From Bacillota bacterium (GTDB lineage Bacteria > Bacillota > Clostridia > Christensenellales > Aristaeellaceae): a stretch of DNA of 64,000 bases. Each line of letters starts with the position of its first letter. Position 1 is the stretch's first letter. Shown here in pieces: positions 41,277 through 47,599 of this stretch. The notes under the pieces are model-generated. The model made no database searches. It was not told where the DNA came from and saw only the letters and a program-made list of their open reading frames with translations. The DNA lies in NCBI GenBank assembly GCA_023459275.1, contig JAEWVC010000110.1, positions 1 to 64,000 on the forward strand, read 5' to 3'. A program made the translations under genes and the position numbers.

Positions 41277-41673
41277 CAGGGCCTACGCCCTTTGGACCGG
41301 CACGCCCGGCATGGGGCTGCGCAGCCTGGACGATTCCAGGGAAGGCATCGCCAGGTTTCTGCGCCGCAACCCCGCCACCTGCTTTGTGGCGGAGGAGGGG
41401 GGCCGCCTTGCGGGCCTCCTCCTGTGCGGCCATGACGGGCGCAGGGGATATATCTACCATACCGCGGTGCACCCGGATTTCAGAAGGCGCGGCCTTGGCA
41501 AAGCGCTTGTGGACGCGGCCCTTGGCGCGCTCCGGGCAGAAGGCATCATGAAGGCAGCCTTGGTGGTATTTGCCGCAAACGAAACCGGAAACGCGTTCTG
41601 GGAGGCCATTGGTTTCGAAACAAGAAAGGACCTTGTATACCGCAATAAGAGCCTGAACAGCGAAAACCGCTGA
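41242..41673 (+). CDS. GNAT family N-acetyltransferase (YpeA-like)
   Basis: A 143-residue acetyltransferase with motif A AVHPDFRRRGLGKALVDAAL and NAFWEAIGFETRKDLVY at the end, like the YpeA group. The ATG at 41242 has AGGAGG six bases upstream and overlaps the HAD gene by 35 bases. It is the last gene of the nadE operon. Confidence 0.88.
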   Translation: MLLRVMTIADYDRAYALWTGTPGMGLRSLDDSREGIARFLRRNPATCFVAEEGGRLAGLLLCGHDGRRGYIYHTAVHPDFRRRGLGKALVDAALGALRAEGIMKAALVVFAANETGNAFWEAIGFETRKDLVYRNKSLNSENR

Positions 41674-41735
41674 GGCCCTGTTCCCGCAGGCCGCATCTGC
41701 CGTCCGCCGGAAAACCCGGCTTCAATGGGGGCCCT

Positions 41736-42200
41736 ATGAAAAAAGCGCATACGGTGCCCACCCTCGCGGAGGCGTTTCCGCCCTCCCCGCCCTGCAGCTG
41801 TGCTATTTGCCGGGAGTATTGCATGCGCCCCGGCTGGTGGACGGTGAAGGAGGCGGCGTTGGCCCTGCGTGCGGGATATGCCAAACGCATGATGCTGGAA
41901 ATGCCCGGGGACAAGTCCTTCGGCGTGCTGTCTCCCGCGTTTTCGGGATGCGAGGGCAATTTTGCGCTTCAGGCGTATGCCCGCTGCAGCTGCTGCTTTT
42001 TGCAGGGGGGGCTGTGCGAGCTCCACGGCACAGGTTTTCAGCCGCTGGAATGCCGCTTCTGTCATCATGCCCGCCGCGGGCTTGGCCAAAAGTGCCATGA
42101 TGCCTTGGAAAGGGACTGGCATACCCCGGCCGGGCAGCTGCTGGTGAAAGAGTGGGCGGCGGCTGTGAATCTTTGGCAAAGGTATGGCCTGATCTGTTAG
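41736..42200 (+). CDS. Cysteine-rich conserved hypothetical protein (possible metal or Fe-S binder)
   Basis: A 154-residue soluble protein with about thirteen cysteines grouped as PPCSCAICREYC, SGCEGNF, ARCSCCFLQGGLCELHG, LECRFCHHARRG and QKCHD, plus several histidines. The spacing (CxCC, CxxC) recalls YkgJ-type zinc/iron-chelating proteins, but I cannot place it firmly. It has no signal peptide. It lies between the nadE operon and a flavodoxin/FMN-binding pair, which fits a redox or metal role. The start has GGGGG upstream. Confidence 0.65.
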   Translation: MKKAHTVPTLAEAFPPSPPCSCAICREYCMRPGWWTVKEAALALRAGYAKRMMLEMPGDKSFGVLSPAFSGCEGNFALQAYARCSCCFLQGGLCELHGTGFQPLECRFCHHARRGLGQKCHDALERDWHTPAGQLLVKEWAAAVNLWQRYGLIC

Positions 42201-42253
42201 CTGCGAAAGGATACGCGTCACCATCCGACCGACCCAAATGAAAGGAGCATCCC

Positions 42254-42736
42254 ATGCGCATAGGGATCCTTGTCCATTCCATGACCGGCCATACGCTTTT
42301 AGTCGCTGAACGAATCGAAAAGAAGCTGCAGGAACAGGGCTATGATTGCCGTGTTGAACGGGTTAGCGCCCACGATGAGGAAGCCCTCAGCAAGGGGCAG
42401 GCGAAGCTCACGCTTGACAGCACGCCGGACCCAAAGCCATATGACGCGCTGGTCCTTGGCGCGCCGGTGTGGGGTTTTTCCCTTTCCAAAGTGATGGCGG
42501 CATATTTGAAGCTGCTTCCCGGACTATCGGGCAAAAAGATTGCCTGCTTCGTGACGCAGTCCCTTTCCTGATCATTTATGGGCGGAAGGCATGCCGGAAA
42601 ACAGATGGCGGCTGCATGCCGGAAAAGGGGCGCCGACGCATACATCGCCGGGATCATCCATTGGCAGGCTGAAAGCCGGGAAAAACAGATCGACAGCTTG
42701 GTCCATTCCCTTCTCCAGCCGGGAGGTATCCTATGA
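42254..42736 (+). pseudogene. Flavodoxin family gene interrupted by one in-frame TGA
   Basis: From ATG 42254 (AAAGGAG upstream) the protein reads MRIGILVHSMTGHTLLVAERI, with a flavin phosphate-binding loop, then PYDALVLGAPVWGFSLSKVM. The frame is closed by TGA at 42569-42571 after 105 residues. The same frame then stays open for 54 more codons (FMGGRHAGKQMAAACRKRGA, then AYIAGIIHWQAESREKQID) to a TGA at 42734 that overlaps the next start (ATGA). The total of 160 codons is normal flavodoxin length and the part after the stop keeps family features. A recent nonsense mutation, a sequencing error or programmed readthrough would all explain it. Confidence 0.75.
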
Positions 42737-43140
42737 AAAAAAAGACAAAAATCATTCTTCTTTCCATCGCGTCGACGGTTCTGGTCTGTACCATCGGGGG
42801 AGTGGCCGCTTTTCAGATTATACGGGGCAATCTTGACCGCCTTTCCGCTTCGGTGATTGAGACTGTTCCCATGGATAAGGTCGCGGACGGCGTGTATGTG
42901 GGGGAATACGGCGTATTCCCGGTGCTTGCCACGGTGGAAGTTACGGTCAGGGACCATCAAATCGCCTCCGCCAGGATCCTGAAACATCAAAATGGCCAGG
43001 GCAGCGCCGGGGAGGCTGTTGTGGACAGAGCAGTCAAGGCCAACTCCCTTCAGGTGGATACGGCCGCCGGCGCCACCTACAGCAGCAAGGTGCTGCTCAA
43101 AGCCATGGGGGACGCCTTGCGCAAAGGGATTACGCCCTGA
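42733..43140 (+). CDS. FMN-binding domain protein (membrane-anchored)
   Basis: A 135-residue protein with one N-terminal membrane segment (KIILLSIASTVLVCTIGGVA) and a domain like RnfG/NqrC FMN_bind. DTAAGATYSSKVLLKAMGDA corresponds to the site where FMN is attached to Ser/Thr in that family (consensus [ST]GAT-x-[ST]). It would be an extracytoplasmic flavoprotein in electron transfer. The ATG overlaps the flavodoxin frame end by ATGA, so the two were built as one translational unit. Confidence 0.85.
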   Translation: MKKKTKIILLSIASTVLVCTIGGVAAFQIIRGNLDRLSASVIETVPMDKVADGVYVGEYGVFPVLATVEVTVRDHQIASARILKHQNGQGSAGEAVVDRAVKANSLQVDTAAGATYSSKVLLKAMGDALRKGITP

Positions 43141-43181
43141 TAGGCAGGACCGTCCAAAATGTAATTTTTGCCTGAAAGCCC

Positions 43182-43209
43182 TTTACAGGGTTTTCTTTTA
43201 TGCTATCAT
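43182..43209 (+). promoter_or_regulatory. Promoter of the secreted-protein cluster
   Basis: TTTACA (43182-43187), 16-base spacer, TATCAT (43204-43209). A small stem (ccct/aggg) with a T-rich tail precedes it and may end the upstream transcript. Confidence 0.5.
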
Positions 43210-43253
43210 GGAAATACGTTGTCCAAGCAACCGCGATACAAGGGGGAGACTGC

Positions 43254-43976
43254 ATGAATTCCGCGCTGCGCCGTGTGCTGGCCTGCTTCCTGCTGGCAGT
43301 ATTTCTGTTTCCCGGGCTGGCCGAGGCACAGGAGCTTCGGGGATATGACGCCAAGGCCGGCTATCAGTACATCGCGCTGGGCGCCTGGCCCCAGGGGGAA
43401 AATGGAGAAACCGCGCCTATCCTCTGGCGGGTGCTGGCTGCGGACGGGGAAGAGGCGTTGCTTTTCAGCGAATATGTGCTGGGCAACGGATGGATCCACC
43501 GGCCTTACGAGGAATATCCCGCCTTCGGCGGTGCCTGGAACAGAACGGACATGTTTCAATTCCTGAACGGGGAATTTTTGGAGCAGGCCTTTTCCGGGGA
43601 AGAAAAGCTGCCCCTGCTTTTAAGCGAGGAACTGGGCACCGTCTTTCTGCTCTCCGCGGACGACCTGAAAAACAAAGCCTACGGCTTTTCCGGCGACACC
43701 GCCCGCATGGGCTATGGCACACCCTACGCCCTGGCCAACGGATTATTTAAGTATTCCAACAAATCCAGCCCCTACTGGACCAGGAGCCGGTCCACCACCC
43801 TTTCCTCCGGGGTGCGGTGCACCAAGGTGAAGGGCGCGCTGGGCTATATCCGCTGCGAGGTGGAAAACGAGGGATGGCGGCCCGCCCTGCGGCTGTCCAT
43901 GGCTTCTGCGGAAATCATCTCCGGGGAGGGCACGAAGGAGCTTCCCTTCGTCATCGCTTATGCGGAAAGACCGTAA
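43254..43976 (+). CDS. Secreted DUF6273-type protein
   Basis: A 240-residue exported protein. The signal peptide is RRVLACFLLAVFLFPGLAEA. The mature part begins YQYIALGAWPQGENGETAPI and continues LWRVLAADGEEALLFSEYVL, the start of the DUF6273 domain, common in secreted proteins of gut Clostridia and distantly similar to formylglycine-enzyme/lectin-like folds. SSPYWTRSRS and WRPALRLSM are other typical blocks. The function is unknown. The ATG at 43254 follows GGGGGAG. It overlaps the next gene by 17 bases. Confidence 0.75.
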   Translation: MNSALRRVLACFLLAVFLFPGLAEAQELRGYDAKAGYQYIALGAWPQGENGETAPILWRVLAADGEEALLFSEYVLGNGWIHRPYEEYPAFGGAWNRTDMFQFLNGEFLEQAFSGEEKLPLLLSEELGTVFLLSADDLKNKAYGFSGDTARMGYGTPYALANGLFKYSNKSSPYWTRSRSTTLSSGVRCTKVKGALGYIRCEVENEGWRPALRLSMASAEIISGEGTKELPFVIAYAERP

Positions 43977-45198
43977 TTGCGCTATATCAAGGCGGCTGGC
44001 CGGCTTTTTCCTGTGTGCCGCGCTGATTTTGTCGGGCGGCCTGTCCATTGCCAGGGCGGAACAGCCCGCGGCGGAGGATATCACCGCTTTTGCCGAAATC
44101 TCCCCCCGCTCGCCCAAGTATGGCCTGAAATCCCTTACGGACCGGAAGTACACCACCCCCTGGGAAACGGCCACCCGGAAGGACCCGTATGTGCAGGCGC
44201 TGCTGCCCGAAGATATGCCCTGCGCCTCCCTGTACATTTGCTTTGGGAATATCCCTTCCTCCTGGGAGGTTCAGACGCTGGAGGAGGGCGCATGGGTCAC
44301 CCTGGCCGCCGGGGCCACCGATTATCTGCATACCTTCCTGGCGCTCCCAAAGGCCGTCACCAGCCTGCGCATTCAGGCGACAGGCGGGAAAAAGACCTCC
44401 CTGCTGATCAATGAGCTTTTTCTCTTCGGGCCGGGGGAAGCCCCCGATTGGGTGCAAAGGTGGGAGCCCGCGCCGGAAAAGCCGGATTTGATGATTTTGG
44501 CGGCCCATCCCGACGATGAACTGATCTTTATGGGCGGTACCATTGCGTATTACGCGGTTGTAAAGCAAAAGCGCGTGGCCGTGGTCTACATGACCCGGAG
44601 CAACACCACCAGAAGCAGCGAGCTGTTAAACGGCCTGTGGTCCATGGGCGTGAAAACGTACCCTATCATCGGCCCGTTCGGGGATGGGTACAGCAGCACC
44701 CTCACGGACGGATACCGCAAGTGGGGCGGCATGGGGAGGGTAAGAACTTACCTCATGGAAACCATCCGCAGGCTGAAACCCGAGGTCATCGTGACCCATG
44801 ACGTAAACGGCGAGTACGGCCACGGCGCCCACCGGGTCTGCGCCGACGCGGCCGTCTGGTGCGTGAATAACGCCGCTGACGCGGCAGTCATGCCGGAGTC
44901 CGCGCAGGCGTACGGGGTATGGGATGTGCCCAAGCTTTATTTGCACCTGTACCAAGAGAATCCGGTAGTGATGGACTGGCGCACACCGGAAGCGCTCCTT
45001 GATGGGCGGACGCCGCTTGAAGCCGCCCAGGAAGCCTACGCTTTCCACGTGACGCAGCAGAACGCCGGCTCCGCGGTAATGGGCACGGATTTCGCGGTCA
45101 CGGATGAAGGGGAATATGCCTGCAACCGCTTCGGCCTGTACCGCTCCCTGGTGGGGCAGGATGCCGCCCGGAATGATTTTTTTGAAAATATTCCATAA
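43960..45198 (+). CDS. Secreted PIG-L family deacetylase with discoidin-like N-domain
   Basis: A 412-residue exported protein. The signal segment is LAGFFLCAALILSGGLSIARA. An F5/8-type (discoidin-like) beta domain spans about residues 40-160. The PIG-L/LmbE zinc deacetylase follows: LAAHPDDELIFMGGTIAYY holds the AHPDDE zinc motif, and VTHDVNGEYGHGAHR holds the third ligand. Family members deacetylate N-acetylglucosamine-containing substrates, so a cell-surface or host glycan is a plausible target. ATG at 43960 is the only reasonable start and lies within the end of the preceding gene. Confidence 0.88.
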   Translation: MRKDRNCAISRRLAGFFLCAALILSGGLSIARAEQPAAEDITAFAEISPRSPKYGLKSLTDRKYTTPWETATRKDPYVQALLPEDMPCASLYICFGNIPSSWEVQTLEEGAWVTLAAGATDYLHTFLALPKAVTSLRIQATGGKKTSLLINELFLFGPGEAPDWVQRWEPAPEKPDLMILAAHPDDELIFMGGTIAYYAVVKQKRVAVVYMTRSNTTRSSELLNGLWSMGVKTYPIIGPFGDGYSSTLTDGYRKWGGMGRVRTYLMETIRRLKPEVIVTHDVNGEYGHGAHRVCADAAVWCVNNAADAAVMPESAQAYGVWDVPKLYLHLYQENPVVMDWRTPEALLDGRTPLEAAQEAYAFHVTQQNAGSAVMGTDFAVTDEGEYACNRFGLYRSLVGQDAARNDFFENIP

Positions 45199-45215
45199 AG
45201 TACGGAGGTTATTGT

Positions 45216-46301
45216 TTGACCATGCAATGGAAAAAGTGGCTCCCCGCACTGATTGTGTCACTCCTGCTGCTGCCCGCCGCGGCCTTCGCCCTCCCGGCCG
45301 GCCCCACTGTAACACCCGCGCCGGTGGCTGCCGCCGCAGCCAAAACCGCCAAACCCACCAAAACCCCCAAGCCCACCCCCACGCCGCAGCCCACCGTCCG
45401 CCCTACGAACCTGCCCACTCTGCCGCCCACCAACGAGAAGGGCTTTTTGCCGGAGGGGGAGTTCGTATACGACAACGACGAGGAGGGTGTATGGATCTAC
45501 GCTTCCAACACGCTGCACGTACAGATCGTAAGAGTCAAGGATCCAAACAAGGTGCTGGTCTGGTATGAGGCCAATATCTGGAGCGATATCGACCAGGGCG
45601 AGGTGTTTTCCGCCGTCCCCTATGACGCGGAAAAATGGGGCAAGGCCAGGCATGTGCAGCCTGCCCGCATCGCCGCGGAAAAAAAGCTGGTGTTCGCCAT
45701 GAACACGGACTACTACACCTACCGCGTGGCCAGCAAGGGCACGCTGATGGTGGGTATCATCATCAGGGACGGCAAGATCATCAGCGAAAAAACTTCTGTC
45801 TATCCCCGTTTCCGCTTTCCCACGCTGGACACCCTGGCGCTTTTGCCCGGCGGCGTCATGAGCGTTTTCCGCTCCGATGAGCTCACCGCCCAGGAATACC
45901 TGGACATGGGGGCTACGGATGTATTCGCCTTCGGCCCCATCCTGGTCAGGGACGGGCAGGCGAACAAAGATGTATTGGAATTCAACTATGGCAAGTCCGA
46001 CCAGCCCAGATGCGCCATTGGAATGATCGAACCCGGCCACTATTACGCGCTGCTGGTGGAGGCGCGGCTCAAGAACGAGAGCGTTGGCGTCAGCGTGCCG
46101 GATATGGTGGATATGATGCTGGATGCCGGCTGCCAGTCCGCCCTTAACCTGGACGGCGGCCAGACGGCGGTGATGTATTTCCTGGGCAAACAGATCATCC
46201 GCATCGGCTCCTACGCCGGCGGAAAGACTTCGCCCAGGACCACCACGGAATTGATTGGCATCGGGACCTCCGACCTGGTGCCGGAGTGGAACGGGAAATA
46301 A
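45216..46301 (+). CDS. Secreted phosphodiester glycosidase (NAGPA-like, PF09992)
   Basis: A 361-residue exported protein: signal peptide (LPALIVSLLLLPAAAFA), a Lys/Pro/Thr-rich linker (KPTKTPKPTPTPQPTVRPT), then a phosphodiester glycosidase domain with KLVFAMNTDYYTYR, FGPILVRDGQ and the family signature SALNLDGGQTAVMYF. Relatives remove sugars linked through phosphodiesters, such as wall teichoic acid or mannose-6-phosphate caps. I keep TTG at 45216 because GGAGG is seven bases upstream; ATG at 45222 is possible. It follows the PIG-L gene by 17 bases, so the three secreted proteins are one unit. Confidence 0.88.
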   Translation: MTMQWKKWLPALIVSLLLLPAAAFALPAGPTVTPAPVAAAAAKTAKPTKTPKPTPTPQPTVRPTNLPTLPPTNEKGFLPEGEFVYDNDEEGVWIYASNTLHVQIVRVKDPNKVLVWYEANIWSDIDQGEVFSAVPYDAEKWGKARHVQPARIAAEKKLVFAMNTDYYTYRVASKGTLMVGIIIRDGKIISEKTSVYPRFRFPTLDTLALLPGGVMSVFRSDELTAQEYLDMGATDVFAFGPILVRDGQANKDVLEFNYGKSDQPRCAIGMIEPGHYYALLVEARLKNESVGVSVPDMVDMMLDAGCQSALNLDGGQTAVMYFLGKQIIRIGSYAGGKTSPRTTTELIGIGTSDLVPEWNGK

Positions 46302-46307
46302 AGAAAC

Positions 46308-46350
46308 GCTGGACCCCTCCGCCAAAGGGATGCATCCCTTTGGAATCCTA
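46308..46350 (+). repeat. Two-hairpin post-stop element, copy D (hairpin 1 lost)
   Basis: Begins six bases after the glycosidase stop with cgctggacccctccgcc and hairpin 2 CCAAAGGGAT/ATCCCTTTGG (46322-46331 with 46334-46343), then aatcc. Hairpin 1 is missing. Confidence 0.75.
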
Positions 46351-46384
46351 ATCTCACGGATACAGGTATGGGCCGCTTCCCTTC

Positions 46385-47290
46385 TCAGCTTTGCTGAAGG
46401 GGGCGGCTCTTTTGTTCCTGTGCCGGTTTGAAAAGAAACTTAAGCTTTGTCTCCGAAACGATCACCGAGAAAAAGATAAGCAAAAAGCCTGCCACCAGCC
46501 TCGCGGTCAGCGCCTCGCCGTAAAAGATCATGGAAAAGATCACGCCGAACACCGATTCCAGGCTTAGCAGGATGGAGGCCGCCGCGGGGTGCGTATATTT
46601 TTGTCCCACGTTTTGCAAAAGCAGTGCCGCGGTGGTGGCAAATACCGCAAGATAGATCAGGCCCGTCCAGCTTTCCACGGGAATGGAGGCCGGGAATGTC
46701 TCCAGGGGCAGGGAAAAGCCCCAGGACAGGACGGCAGCCGCGCCGAACTGGACCAGCGTCAAAAGCACCGGGTCCTCGTCGCGGCTTACGATGGCCACCG
46801 CCACGATATGCACGGCATACATCACGCCGCCCAGCATGGTCAGCCCGTCCCCCAAGCCTATGGTAAAATCCCCCTGCAGCGATACCAGCCCGATCCCCAG
46901 CAGGCACAGAATACCCGCCAGGCAATTATAGATATCCGGCTTTCTCCTGGATACCAGCCAGAACAAAAACGGCACCATGATGCAATAGATGGCCGTCAAA
47001 AAAGCATTCTTGCCGGGCGTGGTCCCCATGAGCCCCAAGGTTTGCAGCGTGTAGGCCAGAAACAGCAAAAGGCCCAGCAGCGCGCCCCGCCAAAGGGTCT
47101 TGGGGGTAACACGCTTCAGCCTTTTCATAAAAATCAGGCACAGCAGCCCGCACCCGATGGAAAAACGGATCCCCAACAGCGCGAACATGGGGAATACGTC
47201 CACCGAGTTCTTCATCATAAAAAAAGAGCTGCCCCAGATCAGCGAGGCGGACAAGAGGGCCAGCTTGCTCCAAAGGGAACGTTTTTCCAT
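46385..47290 (-). CDS. EamA/DMT family transporter
   Basis: A 301-residue membrane protein with ten predicted segments in two EamA repeats. It begins SKLALLSASLIWGSSFFMMK, the standard first helix of drug/metabolite transporters, and has TTPGKNAFLTAIYCIMVP and PAAASILLSLESVFGVIF in the two halves. It exports a small metabolite that cannot be specified. ATG at 47290 is preceded by a weak AAAGGG. Just upstream of the start is the strong GC palindrome gggggcgccgccccc. Confidence 0.85.
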   Translation of the reverse strand: MEKRSLWSKLALLSASLIWGSSFFMMKNSVDVFPMFALLGIRFSIGCGLLCLIFMKRLKRVTPKTLWRGALLGLLLFLAYTLQTLGLMGTTPGKNAFLTAIYCIMVPFLFWLVSRRKPDIYNCLAGILCLLGIGLVSLQGDFTIGLGDGLTMLGGVMYAVHIVAVAIVSRDEDPVLLTLVQFGAAAVLSWGFSLPLETFPASIPVESWTGLIYLAVFATTAALLLQNVGQKYTHPAAASILLSLESVFGVIFSMIFYGEALTARLVAGFLLIFFSVIVSETKLKFLFKPAQEQKSRPLQQS

Positions 47291-47542
47291 AAAACCCTTT
47301 CTTGGGGGCGCCGCCCCCAAACCTCTTCAAAAAAATGACAATGTCCTTTTTTTGACCGCGCGCCCGGCAACGCCGGGCGACACGATTTCAATTGAAGGGG
47401 CTCTGCCCCTTCAATGCATCCCTGTAAATCGGCCCGTATTTTGTCTACAGCCTTGTCAAGGGGATGCCAACCCTTGGGCGTCTCGTAGCTTTCTCCCTGC
47501 CTAAAGAATGATAGGATTCTTATCCTATCCCTAACAGGGATA
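47291..47542. other. Palindrome-rich intergenic region
   Basis: No supported gene. Four GC stem-loops stand in a row: TTGGGGGCGCCGCCCCCAA near 47301-47321, CGCCCGGCAACGCCGGGCG near 47363-47381, TTGAAGGGGCTCTGCCCCTTCAA near 47392-47414, and taggattcttatccta near 47510-47525. A 102-codon minus-strand frame runs through them, but it has no ribosome binding site and overlaps the EamA start. The region looks like stacked repeat elements. Confidence 0.5.
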
Positions 47543-47598
47543 CCCATGGGATATATCCCTTGGGCGGTAGGGTCTGGGGAGGCAGAGCCTCCCCAGTA
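47543..47598 (-). repeat. Two-hairpin post-stop element, copy E (minus strand)
   Basis: Read on the minus strand it directly follows the stop of the HerA-like gene: hairpin 1 CTGGGGAGGC/GCCTCCCCAG (arms 47587-47596 and 47574-47583), linker accctaccg, hairpin 2 CCCAAGGGATA/TATCCCATGGG (47543-47564). Its orientation follows its gene, as in the plus-strand copies. Confidence 0.8.
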
Positions 47599-47599
47599 T

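Noticed and set aside
42569..42571. TGA in the flavodoxin frame read as selenocysteine or as a reassigned codon
   Set aside because: Many clearly intact genes here end with TGA, homologues have no Cys/Sec role at this position, and I see no good SECIS hairpin after it. Kept as a pseudogene with readthrough as a remote option.
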